Of a stretch of 64,000 bases of DNA, positions 43,053-52,937 are shown piece after piece. The notes under the pieces are model-generated. The model was not told the origin of the DNA and made no database searches. It saw only the letters and a list, made by a program, of their open reading frames with translations. Numbering within the stretch: the stretch's first letter is position 1; every line of letters starts with the position of its first letter. Origin of the DNA: Caulobacter flavus (lineage in GTDB: Bacteria > Pseudomonadota > Alphaproteobacteria > Caulobacterales > Caulobacteraceae). The stretch is taken from NCBI RefSeq assembly GCF_003722335.1, contig NZ_CP026100.1:2268001-2332000 (forward strand), in the 5' to 3' direction. The translations under genes were made by a program, and so were the position numbers.

Positions 43053-43931
43053 TCAGCGCGTCGGGACCGGGACCTCGCCGCGGTAGTCGTAGAAGCCGCG
43101 GCCGGTCTTCTTGCCGAGCCACCCCGCCTCGACGTACTTCACCAGCAGCGGGCAGGGGCGGTACTTGCTGTCGGCCAGGCCTTCGTACAGCACGTTCATG
43201 ATGCTGAGCACGGTGTCCAGGCCGATGAAGTCGCCCAGTTCCAGCGGGCCCATCGGATGGTTGGCGCCCAGCTTCATGGCGGTGTCGATGGCCTCGACGG
43301 TGCCGACGCCCTCGTACAGCGTGTAGATCGCCTCGTTGATCATCGGCACCAGCACGCGGTTGACGATGAAGGCGGGGAAGTCCTCGGCGTTGCTGGTGAT
43401 CTTGCCCAGCGACTTGGCGAAGGCCACGGCCGTCTCGTAGGTCGGCACGTCGGTGGCGATGCCACGGATGATCTCGACCAGCTTCATCAGCGGCACGGGA
43501 TTCATGAAATGCAGGCCGATGAAGCGCTCGGGGCGGTCGGTGGTGCTGGCCAGGCGCGTGATCGAGATCGACGAGGTGTTGGAGGCCAGCAGCGTGTCGG
43601 GCTTCAGGTGCGGCTGCAGGCTGCGGAAGATGGCCTTCTTGACCTCTTCGTTCTCGGTGGCCGCCTCGATGGCCAGATCGGTCTGGCCGATGGCCTCGAC
43701 GTTCTCGGCGGCGCTGATGCGGGCCAGGGCGGCGTCGGCCGCGGCCTGGTCGATGATGTTGCGGCTCACCTGGCGGGCGAGGTTCTTGCCGATCAGCGCG
43801 ATGCCGGCGTCGATGCGCTCGCGCGAGACATCGTGCAGGCGCACGTCGTAGCCGCCCAACGCGCAGACATGGGCGATGCCCGAACCCATCTGGCCAGCGC
43901 CGATCACGCCGACCGTCTTGATATCAACCAT
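43053..43931 (-). CDS. 3-hydroxybutyryl-CoA dehydrogenase
   Basis: NAD-dependent 3-hydroxyacyl-CoA dehydrogenase of the Hbd type, converting (S)-3-hydroxybutyryl-CoA to acetoacetyl-CoA. The 292-residue protein has the Rossmann motif GVIGAGQMGSGIAHVCA, the catalytic segment SNTSSISITRLA and GLHFMNPVPLMKLVEII, and the C-terminal domain signature (DFPAFIVNRVLVPMINEAIYTLYEGV, KLGANHPMGPLELGDFIGLDT). Length is typical of the single-domain family. It converges on feoB with a shared terminator. Upstream (43932-44103) I see no gene. It belongs to fatty-acid or short-chain acid catabolism, but no catabolic partner is adjacent. Confidence 0.96.
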   Translation of the reverse strand: MVDIKTVGVIGAGQMGSGIAHVCALGGYDVRLHDVSRERIDAGIALIGKNLARQVSRNIIDQAAADAALARISAAENVEAIGQTDLAIEAATENEEVKKAIFRSLQPHLKPDTLLASNTSSISITRLASTTDRPERFIGLHFMNPVPLMKLVEIIRGIATDVPTYETAVAFAKSLGKITSNAEDFPAFIVNRVLVPMINEAIYTLYEGVGTVEAIDTAMKLGANHPMGPLELGDFIGLDTVLSIMNVLYEGLADSKYRPCPLLVKYVEAGWLGKKTGRGFYDYRGEVPVPTR

Positions 43932-44103
43932 GAAAATCCAAGCCTTCGCTCGCGGTCGCGCAGGCTCCCGGCAGGGCGCGCTGGACCGTCACGAAAGTTC
44001 TAGCACGAGTAGCCGCACGCTCGACAAGGCTTTGCTGCGTTGCAAACGTTCACGAGGCGCCAGTTTGGACGGCGATCCGAAACTATCCGCCTGGCGAGAC
44101 CGC

Positions 44104-44376
44104 TCAGGCGATCAGTTCGGGATCGTTACGCCGCAGCCAGGCGGCGGCGTAGGAGCACAGCGGGGTGATCCGCATGCCCTCGGCCCGGGCCACCTCTGCG
44201 ACCTTGGTCATCAGGCGGCCGGCCGCGCCGGTGCCGCGCAGGGCCGGATCGGCCTCCACGTGCGGGATGACCAGACGATGGCCGCTGCGCTGGTAGTCGG
44301 CGAAGGCGATCAGGCCGTCGACCTCCAGCTCGTAGCGGCTCTTGGCGGGGTTGTGGCTGAAGAGATCGTCGCTCAT
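44104..44376 (-). CDS. Small GNAT-fold acetyltransferase (YjdJ-like)
   Basis: A 90-residue protein covering the compact GNAT_acetyltr_3/YjdJ fold: YELEVDGLIAFADYQRSGHRLVIPHVEADPALRGTGAAGRLMTKVAEVARAEGMRITPLCSYAAAWLRR. The acetyl-CoA loop (RGTGAAGRLM) is clear. The ATG at 44376 begins near the domain; an upstream ATG was rejected because it runs into the hairpin at 44394-44434. Substrate unknown. It may be the last gene of the phe operon or a separate unit behind that hairpin. Confidence 0.82.
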   Translation of the reverse strand: MSDDLFSHNPAKSRYELEVDGLIAFADYQRSGHRLVIPHVEADPALRGTGAAGRLMTKVAEVARAEGMRITPLCSYAAAWLRRNDPELIA

Positions 44377-44393
44377 GGGGCCTGAAACGCGAA

Positions 44394-44434
44394 AGGGGCG
44401 AAGGTGGATGCAGCGCAGCATCACCTTCGCCCCT
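44394..44434 (-). terminator. Hairpin between pheT and the GNAT gene
   Basis: A perfect 13-bp stem (44394-44406 with 44422-44434) with a 15-base loop. On the minus strand it is followed by TTCGCGTTTC, a weak U-tract, so it may terminate or only slow the phe operon transcript. Confidence 0.55.
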
Positions 44435-44462
44435 CACATGGCGTTCAGGCTCTTTTACTCAA

Positions 44463-44510
44463 GAGCGTGGCGGGCGCCGAAACCGGTATCCACTTTCGGC
44501 TGCCACGCTC
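44463..44510. repeat. Palindromic element with alphaproteobacterial repeat-like core
   Basis: GAGCGTGGC pairs with GCCACGCTC, and the inner GCCGAAA with TTTCGGC, around a CCGGTATCCAC loop. The CGAAA-CCGG...CCACTTTCGG type core recurs in many alphaproteobacterial intergenic regions. Confidence 0.55.
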
Positions 44511-44524
44511 CGGAAGGATCAAGC

Positions 44525-46963
44525 TCAAGCCCGCAGCTTGCCGCCCGCCTTCTCGACCGCGGCGACGACCTTGGCCGACAGGGCCTCGATCTCGGCGTCG
44601 GTCAGCGTGGCCTCGCGCGGCTGGACCAGCACCTCGATGGCCACCGACTTGAAGCCTTCCGGCACGCCGGGGCCCTCGTAGACGTCGAAGACGCGGGCCG
44701 AGGCGATCAGCGCCTTGTCGGCGCCGGCCGCGGCCTTGACCAGGTCGCCGGCCGCCTTGGCCTTGTCGGCGACGAAGGCGAAGTCGCGGGTCAGCGGCAT
44801 CAGGGCCGACGGCGTGAACGCCGCCTTGGTCTTGACCGCCTTCTTCTTCGGCTCGGGGATCGCCTCCAGGACGATCTCGAAGCCGTAGACCGGGCCAGCC
44901 ACGTCCAGCGCCTTCAGCACGGCCGGGTGCAGCTCGCCGAACTCGGCGACGACGGCCTTGGGACCCAGCTGCAGGCGGGCCGAGCGGCCCGGGTGCCACC
45001 ACGACGAGGCCGAGCCTTGCGCGGTCTGCAGCGAGGCGACCGGCGCGCCGATCTCCTCCAGCAGGTTCAGCAGGTCGGCCTTGAGCGTGAACACGTCATC
45101 GGCCGGGCGCTTGTCCCAGGCGCGCGGCGGGCGCGGCGCCAGGATGCCGGCCACCACCGTGCGCTGGTCCTTGGGACCGTCGCCCAGGAACACCGGGCCG
45201 ACCTCGAACAGGGCGACGTCGGCGAAGCCGTGGCGGGCGTTGCGGCCGGCCGCCTCGATCAGGTTGGGCAGCACCGAGGGGCGCATGCAGTCCAGTTCCG
45301 AGGCGATCGGATTGGCCAGCACCAGCTGCGCCGCGCCGCCGCCGAACAGTTGGGCGGTCGCGCGGCTGGTGAAGCTCCAGGTCACGGCTTCGGCGTAGCC
45401 GGCCGCGGCCAGGGCGCGACGGGCGGTGCGGGCGCGGGCCTGACGGGCGGTCAGCACGCCGCCGACGGCGCGCGGAACCTCGGGCAGGGGCGTCGACGGC
45501 AGGGCGCCGAAGCCGGCGATGCGGGCCACTTCCTCCACCAGGTCGGCCTTGCCGTGCACGTCGCGACGGAAGGTCGGCGGGGTCACGCAGACCACGCTCT
45601 CGGCATGGGTGGCGAACTCGGCGACCGGCACGTCCTTGGGCGGCTCGATCTTGAAGCCCAGGGCCTGGAGGATCGAAAGGCTCTTCTCCGGCGCGATGTC
45701 CAGGCCCGACAGGCCCTGCACGTAGGCCGGGTCGAACAGGATCGGGCCCGGCGCGGCCGGGGCTTGGCCGGCGACCACGATCTCCGAGGCCTCGCCGCCG
45801 CACAGCTCCAGGATCAGCTTGGTGGCCAACTCCAGGCCCGGCACGACTGAACCGGTGTCGACCGTGCGGGCGAAGCGGTACTGGGCGTCGCTGTTGATGC
45901 CCGTGTCGCGGCCGGTCTGGGCGATGCGGATCGGCTCGAACCAGGCGCTCTCGACGAAGACGTCGACAGTGGCTTCCGAGCAGCCGGTGCTCTCGCCGCC
46001 CATGACGCCGCCCAGGCCGATCGGGCGCTCGCCGCCCGCATCGGCGATGACGCACATGGCCGGGGTCAGTTCGTAGGTCTTGCCGTCGAGCGCGATCAGA
46101 TGCTCGTCGCCATGGACGCCGTGACGGCCCAGGCGCGTCTCGATCTTGGTCCCCGACAGCAGGGCCGCGTCATAGACGTGCAGCGGCCGGGCGCGGTCGT
46201 AGGAGATGAAGTTGGTGATGTCGACCAGCGCCGACTTCGGATTGATGCCGATGGCCTTCAGGCGGTCCTGCAGCCACTGGGGCGAGGGGCCGTTCCTGAC
46301 GCCCTTGATCAGGCGGCCGGCGAACACCGGGCAGGCCTCGCCGTCCACCTCGACCGTGATCGGGCAAGGGAAGGTTCCGGCGACCGGCGCGATCGACTGG
46401 TCCTTCAGCTTGCCCACGCCCGCGGCGGCCAGGTCGCGGGCGATGCCGGCGACGCCCAGCCAGTCGGGGCGGTTGGGGGTGACCTCGAAGTCGATGACGG
46501 CTTCCAGGCCCAGCGCAATGGCGGCCGGGGTCCCGACGGCCAGGTCGCCGGACAGTTCGAGGATGCCCTCGGAACCGTCGTCGGCTTCCAGTTCGGAGCC
46601 CGAGCACAGCATGCCGTTGGAGACGACGCCGCGCACGGGCTTCTCGACCAGGGTGACGCCCAGGCCCGGCACGTAGGCGCCGATCGGGGCGTAGACGGTG
46701 GTCAGGCCGACGCGGGCGTTGGGCGCGCCGCAGACGATCTCCTTGCGGCCGTCGATCGTGTCGACCTGGCAGACGCGCAGGCGGTCGGCGTTCGGGTGCT
46801 GAACGGCCTCGACGATCTTGGCGACGCTGAAGGCGGCCAGCTTGGCGGCCGGGTCGGTGACGTGCTCGACCTCGAGGCCGGCCATGGTCATGGCGGCGAC
46901 CACCTCGGCGGCGGTCGCGTCGGTGTCGAGGTGATCCTTGAGCCAGGAAAGGGTGAACTTCAT
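44525..46963 (-). CDS. pheT: Phenylalanine--tRNA ligase beta subunit
   Basis: PheT forms the alpha2-beta2 synthetase with PheS and holds the editing and tRNA-binding domains. The 812-residue protein has the N-terminal start [14 protein letters not shown], the EMAP-II-like tRNA-binding fold ([31 protein letters not shown]), B3/B4 and B5 domains ([32 protein letters not shown]), and the C-terminal FDX-ACB domain ([22 protein letters not shown]). Its start overlaps the stop of a small gene by four bases (ATGA), which in turn overlaps pheS, so all three are translationally coupled. Confidence 0.98.
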   Translation of the reverse strand: MKFTLSWLKDHLDTDATAAEVVAAMTMAGLEVEHVTDPAAKLAAFSVAKIVEAVQHPNADRLRVCQVDTIDGRKEIVCGAPNARVGLTTVYAPIGAYVPGLGVTLVEKPVRGVVSNGMLCSGSELEADDGSEGILELSGDLAVGTPAAIALGLEAVIDFEVTPNRPDWLGVAGIARDLAAAGVGKLKDQSIAPVAGTFPCPITVEVDGEACPVFAGRLIKGVRNGPSPQWLQDRLKAIGINPKSALVDITNFISYDRARPLHVYDAALLSGTKIETRLGRHGVHGDEHLIALDGKTYELTPAMCVIADAGGERPIGLGGVMGGESTGCSEATVDVFVESAWFEPIRIAQTGRDTGINSDAQYRFARTVDTGSVVPGLELATKLILELCGGEASEIVVAGQAPAAPGPILFDPAYVQGLSGLDIAPEKSLSILQALGFKIEPPKDVPVAEFATHAESVVCVTPPTFRRDVHGKADLVEEVARIAGFGALPSTPLPEVPRAVGGVLTARQARARTARRALAAAGYAEAVTWSFTSRATAQLFGGGAAQLVLANPIASELDCMRPSVLPNLIEAAGRNARHGFADVALFEVGPVFLGDGPKDQRTVVAGILAPRPPRAWDKRPADDVFTLKADLLNLLEEIGAPVASLQTAQGSASSWWHPGRSARLQLGPKAVVAEFGELHPAVLKALDVAGPVYGFEIVLEAIPEPKKKAVKTKAAFTPSALMPLTRDFAFVADKAKAAGDLVKAAAGADKALIASARVFDVYEGPGVPEGFKSVAIEVLVQPREATLTDAEIEALSAKVVAAVEKAGGKLRA

Positions 46964-47331
46964 TGCGTGGTTTCCAACGCCAGGATCTGCTGCAGGAAGG
47001 TCTCGGGGCCGGTGAAGCCGACCGCGAAGAACTGGCAGCCGATGAAGGCGCAATCCTTGAAGGGCAGGGCGCCGATGACCTTTTCACCGGCGGGACGCAG
47101 CACGAGGTTGGCGATGTCTCCGCCGTGGAAGCCGAAGTTGGTCGAGTCGAAGGTCACGCCTTCGAGCGCCAGCATCACCACCGGCCCGTGCAGGCGGCAG
47201 TTCTTGAAGGTGCGGTCGCTGACCATGTTCACGCCGCCCTGGAGCTGGGCGCGGAACAGGTCGATCAGCGAGATCTCCAGATTCTCGAAGACCTTGGCCG
47301 AACCGTCGATGGTCGGACGGGGCGCGTTCAT
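46960..47331 (-). CDS. Unknown 123-residue protein coupled between pheS and pheT
   Basis: I do not recognise this protein. It is soluble, 123 residues, with beta-strand-rich hydrophobic stretches ([57 protein letters not shown]) suggestive of a short right-handed beta-helix. There is no signal peptide or membrane helix. Its ATG shares a base with the pheS stop (TGATG) and its stop overlaps the pheT start (ATGA), so it is translated with both synthetase subunits. This position suggests a role with or on PheRS, but that is an inference from place only. Confidence 0.85.
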   Translation of the reverse strand: MNAPRPTIDGSAKVFENLEISLIDLFRAQLQGGVNMVSDRTFKNCRLHGPVVMLALEGVTFDSTNFGFHGGDIANLVLRPAGEKVIGALPFKDCAFIGCQFFAVGFTGPETFLQQILALETTQ

Positions 47332-48404
47332 CACGACAGCCCCGAGGCGGCGTTCGGCGCGGCGAAGCCGGAGAAGCCGTAGTGGGCCAGCCAGCGGCTG
47401 TCCGACGAGAACATGTCGCGCAGGTCCGGCATGCCGTACTTCAGCATGCCCAGGCGGTCGACGCCCATGCCGAAGGCGAAGCCCTGGTACTCGTCCGGAT
47501 CGATGCCGCAGGCGCGCAGCACGTTCGGATGGACCATGCCGCAGCCCAGGATCTCGAGCCAGCTCGAGCCCTGGCCGATCTTGATCTCGCCGCCCGAGCG
47601 GTCGCACTGGACGTCCATCTCGGCCGACGGCTCGGTGAACGGGAAGTGGTGCGGCCGGAACTGCGTCGTCACCGCGTCGGTCTCGAAGAACCGGGCGATG
47701 AAGGTTTCCAGGGTCCACTTCAGGTGGCCCATGTGGATGCCCTTGTCGATCACCAGGCCCTCGACCTGGTGGAACATCGGCGTGTGGGTGGCGTCGCTGT
47801 CGCAGCGATAGGTGCGGCCCGGCGCGATGATGCGGATCGGCGGCTTCTGCGAGACCATGGTGCGCACCTGCACGGGGCTGGTGTGCGTGCGCAGCAGCAT
47901 GCGCTCGCCCGTTTCCTTCGGCTCGAAGAAGAAGGTGTCGTGCATCTCGCGGGCCGGGTGCTTCTCGGGGAAGTTCAGGGCCGTGAAGTTGTGGAAGTCG
48001 TCCTCGATGTCCGGACCTTCGGCGACGGCGAAGCCCATGTCGGCGAAGATCGAGATCATCTCGTCCATGACCTGCATGGTCGGGTGGACGCTGCCCTTGC
48101 GGCGATAGGGGCCGGGCAGGGTGAGGTCGAGGGTCTCGCGGGCGAGGCGCGCATCGAGTTCGGCCGTCTCGAGGGCGGCCTTCTTCTCGGTGATGGCCGA
48201 CTGCACGCGATCGCGCAGGGCGTTGATCGCCGCGCCGCGTTCCTTGCGCTCGTCGGGGCTCATCGCGCCCAGCGTCTTGAGCAGGCCCGAGATCGAGCCG
48301 GTCTTGCCGACGGCGGCCACGCGGACGGCGTCGAGCGCTGAAAGGTCGGCCGCGCCGGCCACCTGGGCCAGGACGTCGGATTCGAGGGTGTTGAGATCGG
48401 TCAT
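47331..48404 (-). CDS. pheS: Phenylalanine--tRNA ligase alpha subunit
   Basis: Catalytic subunit that charges tRNA-Phe. The 357-residue protein has an N-terminal coiled-coil domain, then class II motif 1 ([22 protein letters not shown]), motif 2 ([20 protein letters not shown]), and motif 3 ([15 protein letters not shown]). The ATG at 48404 begins at the family start [10 protein letters not shown]. It is followed directly by the unknown 123-residue gene and pheT. Upstream, an unrelated exported protein lies between it and the L20 gene. Confidence 0.98.
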   Translation of the reverse strand: MTDLNTLESDVLAQVAGAADLSALDAVRVAAVGKTGSISGLLKTLGAMSPDERKERGAAINALRDRVQSAITEKKAALETAELDARLARETLDLTLPGPYRRKGSVHPTMQVMDEMISIFADMGFAVAEGPDIEDDFHNFTALNFPEKHPAREMHDTFFFEPKETGERMLLRTHTSPVQVRTMVSQKPPIRIIAPGRTYRCDSDATHTPMFHQVEGLVIDKGIHMGHLKWTLETFIARFFETDAVTTQFRPHHFPFTEPSAEMDVQCDRSGGEIKIGQGSSWLEILGCGMVHPNVLRACGIDPDEYQGFAFGMGVDRLGMLKYGMPDLRDMFSSDSRWLAHYGFSGFAAPNAASGLS

Positions 48405-48464
48405 GACGAGTGTCGGTCTAGCGATACGAAGCGCGTTCGTCACTGGCGTTGATGGGGTTTTGGC

Positions 48465-49016
48465 TCATTGCAGTGTGATCTCGGCCGTCATCGACAGGTC
48501 GCGCTTGGCGATGTTGTCGTGCAGAACGACCACGGCCTTGTAGAGACCCTTGGCGTCGCGGGCGTCGAAGCTGATCTTCGGCACCACGGCGGTGTTGTCG
48601 AACACGGCCTCGGGCGCCGAGACCCGGCCCTTGATGACCTTCAGGCCCATCAGCGAGCCGTTGCGCAGCACCTTGCCGTCGGGACCGACGAAATCGATGT
48701 CGTAGGTCACGTCCACCTCGTTGGCGGCGTCCAACTGCGGGCCGATGAAGGTCACCTTCAGGGCCACGACCTCGCCGACCCGGATCCTGTGCAGGATCGA
48801 GACCTTGGGCGCCTCGTGCGACGGCTTGTGGAACTCGCTCACCTGGGCGTCCGGGATGAAGAGCGCCATGCCCGACAGGGGGCCGTTGCTGTGGGGAAAC
48901 GGGCGCGTCTCGGGCTGGGCCTGGGACGTGGGCGCCGTCTGGGCCGGGGCGGGCGAGGCCGCGACCACGGCCAGGCCGAAAGCCGCCAGGGCGGTCGCCG
49001 TCATCCGAATGCTCAT
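48465..49016 (-). CDS. Exported hypothetical protein, 183 residues
   Basis: I do not recognise this protein. It has a clear signal peptide (MSIRMTATALAAFGLAVVAASPAPAQ) and a beta-rich body with LFIPDAQVSEFHKPS, VVALKVTFIGPQLD, and VDVTYDIDFVGPDGKVLRNG. The pattern of strands resembles proteins that bind or modify envelope components, but no family is named. The ATG at 49016 is supported by GGAGG five bases upstream. It lies between the L20 gene (after a strong terminator) and pheS, so it is an insertion in the old translation cluster. Confidence 0.78.
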   Translation of the reverse strand: MSIRMTATALAAFGLAVVAASPAPAQTAPTSQAQPETRPFPHSNGPLSGMALFIPDAQVSEFHKPSHEAPKVSILHRIRVGEVVALKVTFIGPQLDAANEVDVTYDIDFVGPDGKVLRNGSLMGLKVIKGRVSAPEAVFDNTAVVPKISFDARDAKGLYKAVVVLHDNIAKRDLSMTAEITLQ

Positions 49017-49118
49017 CGTGTCCTCCATCGCCAACTCACAGGGCGGCCGCAAGTTGTCTAGGTGGTGCGCGAGCTTTGCGAAACCCTTGCGTGAGCCTGG
49101 GGCAACGAGCGCGCAGCA

Positions 49119-49150
49119 AAAAGCCCTCCGGCTCGCGCCGGAGGGCTTTT
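49119..49150 (-). terminator. Terminator of rpmI-rplT
   Basis: A perfect 14-bp stem (49119-49132 with 49137-49150) followed on the minus strand by TTTTTGC, about 35 bases after the rplT stop. Confidence 0.93.
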
Positions 49151-49184
49151 CAGGATCGTTCGAGCGATGAAGCCCGGAAGGTCC

Positions 49185-49541
49185 TTAGGCCAGGGCCGCG
49201 CGAACCTTGTCGGCGATGGCCTTGAACGCAACGGCGTCGTTGCCGGCGATGTCCGCCAGGACCTTACGGTCGATCACGATACCCGCCACGTCCAGGCCGT
49301 GGATGAATTGCGAGTAGGTCAAGCCTTCGGTGCGGGCGCCGGCGTTGATGCGCTGGATCCACAGCGAACGGAAGGCGCGCTTGCGCACCTTGCGGTCGCG
49401 GTAGGCGTACTGGCCGGCCTTGTCGACCGCGGCCTTGGCCGTACGGATGGTGTTCTTGCGGCGGCCGTAGAAGCCCTTGGCCTGCTCCAGAACCTTCTTG
49501 TGCTTGGCGTGGGCGGTGACGCCACGTTTAACGCGAGCCAT
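49185..49541 (-). CDS. rplT: Ribosomal protein L20
   Basis: Large-subunit protein that binds 23S rRNA and, in enterobacteria, represses its own operon. The 118-residue sequence is standard: [34 protein letters not shown], then [24 protein letters not shown]. It is 15 bases downstream of rpmI and ends at a strong terminator. In this genome infC is not joined to it, so any autoregulation must act on the rpmI leader instead of an infC-rpmI junction. Confidence 0.98.
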   Translation of the reverse strand: MARVKRGVTAHAKHKKVLEQAKGFYGRRKNTIRTAKAAVDKAGQYAYRDRKVRKRAFRSLWIQRINAGARTEGLTYSQFIHGLDVAGIVIDRKVLADIAGNDAVAFKAIADKVRAALA

Positions 49542-49556
49542 GTGTCAGCGCTCCTC

Positions 49557-49757
49557 TTACAGGCCGTAGGGCAGGTACGTGCGGATGATCTTGGCGTCAG
49601 CCTCGCTCATCACCTTCGTGCCGCGGTTTTGGCGGATGTACTTGCCGTTGTGGCCGATCAGGCGGTGGCGCTTGCCGGCGACGCCGGCCTTCAGCTTGCC
49701 CGTGGCGGTGATCTTGAAGCGCTTTTTGGCGCCCGACTTCGTCTTCAACTTAGGCAT
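49557..49757 (-). CDS. rpmI: Ribosomal protein L35
   Basis: A 66-residue basic protein with the family sequence [24 protein letters not shown], then [17 protein letters not shown]. It is the first gene of an rpmI-rplT unit. The 151 bases upstream (49758-49908) hold its promoter and no gene. The usual partner infC lies about 4 kb away on the same strand. Confidence 0.98.
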   Translation of the reverse strand: MPKLKTKSGAKKRFKITATGKLKAGVAGKRHRLIGHNGKYIRQNRGTKVMSEADAKIIRTYLPYGL

Positions 49758-49908
49758 TTCGCGTCGGAGCGTTTAACGGCCCCGTCCTCTGGATAGCGAG
49801 ACGAACCGCCATGGCATGCCAAATTGGCCAGGCGGTTCCGGAAAGGCGGGGTGAATACGGGAACCCCGGGTGAAAAGCAAGGCCCGACGGACTCTTAGCC
49901 ACAGGCGG

Positions 49909-51141
49909 CTACGGAGCGGCCTTCGCCCGGCGGCCCACGGTCACCGCCAGGACCACGGCCGGAACGGTCAGAAGGGCGCCCACCCAGTAGGGCGCGCCGG
50001 TGGCCAGGCCGAACAGCGGCCCGGCGATCATCGGGCCGCTCATCCGGGCCAGGGAGCCGCTGGCCATGTTCAGGCCCAGCATAGCGCCCTGTTGGTCTGG
50101 CGGCGTCGCGCGCGAGATCAGGGCGGCGATGCAGGGGAAGACCAGCGACTGGCCGAAGGCGGTCAGGCCCACGAACAGCGGCACGAAGCGGGCGCTGGGC
50201 ACGAACGGGGTCATGGCCATCGACAGGCAGATGATCGACAGGCCCGCGGTCAGCACCTTGGGCTCGCCGAACCGGCGGGCCAGCCGTCCGGTCAGCACGC
50301 CCTGGCCCAGCGAGGCGACCACGCCGATGACGGCGAAGCACAGGCCCACCTGCTGCGGCGTCCAGTCGAATCGCGCCTGGCTCCACAGGCCGAAGGTCGC
50401 CTCCATGCCCGAGAAGGCGGCGGTGGAGACGAAGGTGACCATCAGCACGCGCGACAACACCGGATGGGCAAGAGCCGCCTTCAGCGCCTCGCGCCGCGGC
50501 GGTGGCGGAGGAGCGTCCTTGCGGGGCGCGCGGCTCTCGACCACGAACAGGAAGACGCCCAGCGCCGCCGTCGCCGCCAGGCCGGCCGCGACGAGCAGGG
50601 GCAGCTGGAAACCCAGTCGCCCGGCGTCCGGATGGGCCAGCAGGCCGCCCAGGGCGGGGCCGACCACGAAGCCGGCGCCGAAGGCGCTGCCCAGCAGGCC
50701 CATGCGCGCGGCTCGCTTCTCGGGCGGGGTGACGTCGGCCATGTAGCCCTGGATCGTCGAGATGTTGCCGCTGGCCGCGCCGCTGAGGAAGCGGATGACG
50801 AAGGCCGCCGCTATGGTCGGGGCGAAGGCCAGGGCGACATAGGAGGCGGTGTTGGCCAGGATGGTGACGATCAGCACCGGCCGCCGGCCGATGCGGTCTG
50901 ACAGGCGTCCCCAGAACGGCTCGGCCAGGAACTGGCCCAGCGAATAGGCCGAGAACAGCGCCGTCACCTGCCAGGCGCTGGCGTTCAGCGCCTTGGCGTA
51001 GAAGGGCAGCAGCGGGATCACCAGGCCGAAACCGACCAGGTTGATGAACACCACCAGCAGCAGGACGTAGAGGGCGCGGGAACTGTGGACGGGCGCCGGC
51101 GTGAGGGGCGGCGCCGGGGCCGGAGCGGCGGGCATGGACAT
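49909..51141 (-). CDS. MFS efflux transporter (TetA-like drug:H+ antiporter family)
   Basis: A 410-residue major facilitator with twelve predicted helices. It shows the motif A between helices 2 and 3 (GRLSDRIGRRPVLI), a conserved helix-4/5 region (RFLSGAASGNISTIQGYMADV, then GPALGG), and the second-half motif. These fit the TetA/Bcr-type group. The N-terminal 20 residues are Pro/Ala-rich. Substrate is unknown; tetracycline export is not implied. It lies between the rpmI promoter and an outward-facing isochorismatase gene. Confidence 0.9.
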   Translation of the reverse strand: MSMPAAPAPAPPLTPAPVHSSRALYVLLLVVFINLVGFGLVIPLLPFYAKALNASAWQVTALFSAYSLGQFLAEPFWGRLSDRIGRRPVLIVTILANTASYVALAFAPTIAAAFVIRFLSGAASGNISTIQGYMADVTPPEKRAARMGLLGSAFGAGFVVGPALGGLLAHPDAGRLGFQLPLLVAAGLAATAALGVFLFVVESRAPRKDAPPPPPRREALKAALAHPVLSRVLMVTFVSTAAFSGMEATFGLWSQARFDWTPQQVGLCFAVIGVVASLGQGVLTGRLARRFGEPKVLTAGLSIICLSMAMTPFVPSARFVPLFVGLTAFGQSLVFPCIAALISRATPPDQQGAMLGLNMASGSLARMSGPMIAGPLFGLATGAPYWVGALLTVPAVVLAVTVGRRAKAAP

Positions 51142-51400
51142 GACGGGAACCTTCGAGGCGGCTCCTCTACGCCCGATAGTCCTGAAAAGCGACTGAAATT
51201 TCAGTTTCCGGGTGCGGAGGGTTTGGGGGCGGGGAGGCCGCCGCCGCCACCCAATACGCCCGTCATTCCCGCCCTCGTGGCGAGAACGACGGAAGCAAAG
51301 AGATGTCCTTTTCTGTCCGCTCTTCGTCCGCCCGCTTGCTTATCCGCCTTGAGTGCGAGGCCTAGCCTGCGGCATCTTCATCGCCAAGGAGCTACGCAAG

Positions 51401-51946
51401 ATGTCCGCCGCCACCGCCCTGATCGTCGTCGACGCCCAGGATTCCTTTCGCCAGCGCGCCTCGTGGGACCCGGCGGTCGCCGGCGCCTACCTGGAGCGCC
51501 AGCAGGCCCTGATCGACGGGGCCAGGGCCAGGGGCCTGCCGGTCGTGCAGATCCTGCACGTCGAGGCCGAGGGGATCTTCAGTCTGGCCTCGGGCCACGT
51601 GCGCACCGTCGAGGGGCTGTCGCTGACGCCCGACGTCACCTTCCACAAGCCCAGCCACAGCGCCCTGGTCGGCACCGGCCTGCTGGTCTGGCTGATCCAG
51701 AACCGTATCGGCCGGGTCATCGTAAGCGGCATCCGCACCGAGCAGTGCTGCGAGACCACCACCCGCCACGCGTCGGACCTGGGCTTCGCCGTCGACTACG
51801 TCACCGAGGCCACATTGACCTTCGACATGACCGACCGCCACGGCCGGGTGTTCACCGTCGACGAGATCAAGGCCCGCACAGAGCTCGTTCTGCACGAGCG
51901 CTTCGCGCGCATCGCCACCGTCGAGGAGGCGCTGGACGCCGCATGA
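51401..51946 (+). CDS. Isochorismatase-family cysteine hydrolase
   Basis: A 181-residue member of the isochorismatase-like hydrolases, many of which act on nicotinamide, N-carbamoyl compounds or ureides. Catalytic residues in the usual order are Asp11 (VVDAQDSF), Lys83 (FHKPSHSAL), and Cys117 (RTEQCCETTTR). AAGGAG lies nine bases before the ATG at 51401. Its stop overlaps the start of a GlxA-type regulator (ATGA), so regulator and enzyme form an operon. The substrate is unknown. Confidence 0.9.
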   Translation: MSAATALIVVDAQDSFRQRASWDPAVAGAYLERQQALIDGARARGLPVVQILHVEAEGIFSLASGHVRTVEGLSLTPDVTFHKPSHSALVGTGLLVWLIQNRIGRVIVSGIRTEQCCETTTRHASDLGFAVDYVTEATLTFDMTDRHGRVFTVDEIKARTELVLHERFARIATVEEALDAA

Positions 51947-52935
51947 CCGAGCTGTCGTCCGCCGTCATCCCCGTCTATGTGGTCCTGCCGCCGCGCACCC
52001 TGCTGCTCGACGTGGCCGGACCCATGGAGGTGCTGCGGCGGGCGGCGATGGAGCCGGGAGCGCCGGGGTTCTCGGTGTCCTACCTCGCCGTCCGGGCGAC
52101 GATGGACAGTTCGATCGGCCTGGGGCTGGCCGGGCTCCGGCCGCTGCCCGACGCCGTGCCGGATGGGGCGCTGGTCATCGTCTCGGGTAATGTCGACCAG
52201 GTGCTGGGCGGCGCCGGGCCAACCGCGCGCGACGTCGAAGACGAGGCGGCCATCGTCGCCTGGCTGGCGCGGGTCGTGCGGCCGGGCGTGACGCTGGCCT
52301 GCATATGCTCGGGCGCGCTGCTGGCCGCGCGGGCGGGGCTGCTGGCCGGCAAGGCCTGCACTACGCATCATGTCTGCACCGCCGAACTGGCCCGCCTGGC
52401 GCCCAGCGCCCGGGTGCTGGAGGACCGCCTGTTCGTCGAGGACGGCGAGCGGCTGACCAGCGCCGGAATCACCTCGGGCGTGGACCTGATGCTGCATCTG
52501 GTCGCCCGGCTGCGCGGGCCAGCCCTTGCGGTGTCGATCGCCCGCGCCATGGTGGTCTATCTGCGGCGCGGACCGTCTGATCCGCAGCTGTCGCCGTGGC
52601 TGGAGGGGCGCAACCATGTCCATCCCGCCGTCCACCGCGTGCAGGACGCGATCGCCGCCGAGCCCGCCCGCGACTGGAGCCTGGAGATGCTGGCCGATCT
52701 GGCGGCGGCCAGTCCGCGCCACCTGTCGCGGCTGTTCAACGCCCATGCCGGCATGAGCCTGACCGACTACGTCAACCGCCTGCGGCTGGCTCTCGCCAGC
52801 GAGATGCTGGCCGCGACGCGGCTCGACATGGAGAGCGTCGCCGAGCGGGCTGGCTTCGCCTCCACCCGCCAGTTGCGCCGGGTGTGGCGGCGGCACCACC
52901 CGACGCCGCCCAAGGCCGCGCGGGCGGCGGGCTGA
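51943..52935 (+). CDS. GlxA-family AraC-type transcriptional regulator
   Basis: The 330-residue protein has an N-terminal DJ-1/PfpI-like domain (about 10-190) with the nucleophile-elbow-like CICSGALLAARAGLLAGKACTTH (Cys at the elbow). A C-terminal AraC/XylS double helix-turn-helix domain follows (about 225-325; SLEMLADLAAASPRHLSRLFNAHAGMSLTDYVNRLRL, AERAGFASTRQLRRVWRR). Members activate catabolic or stress genes in response to small molecules. It overlaps the isochorismatase-like gene upstream and probably regulates it. Its stop is two bases from the stop of the converging dioxygenase. Confidence 0.92.
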   Translation: MTELSSAVIPVYVVLPPRTLLLDVAGPMEVLRRAAMEPGAPGFSVSYLAVRATMDSSIGLGLAGLRPLPDAVPDGALVIVSGNVDQVLGGAGPTARDVEDEAAIVAWLARVVRPGVTLACICSGALLAARAGLLAGKACTTHHVCTAELARLAPSARVLEDRLFVEDGERLTSAGITSGVDLMLHLVARLRGPALAVSIARAMVVYLRRGPSDPQLSPWLEGRNHVHPAVHRVQDAIAAEPARDWSLEMLADLAAASPRHLSRLFNAHAGMSLTDYVNRLRLALASEMLAATRLDMESVAERAGFASTRQLRRVWRRHHPTPPKAARAAG

Positions 52936-52937
52936 GA

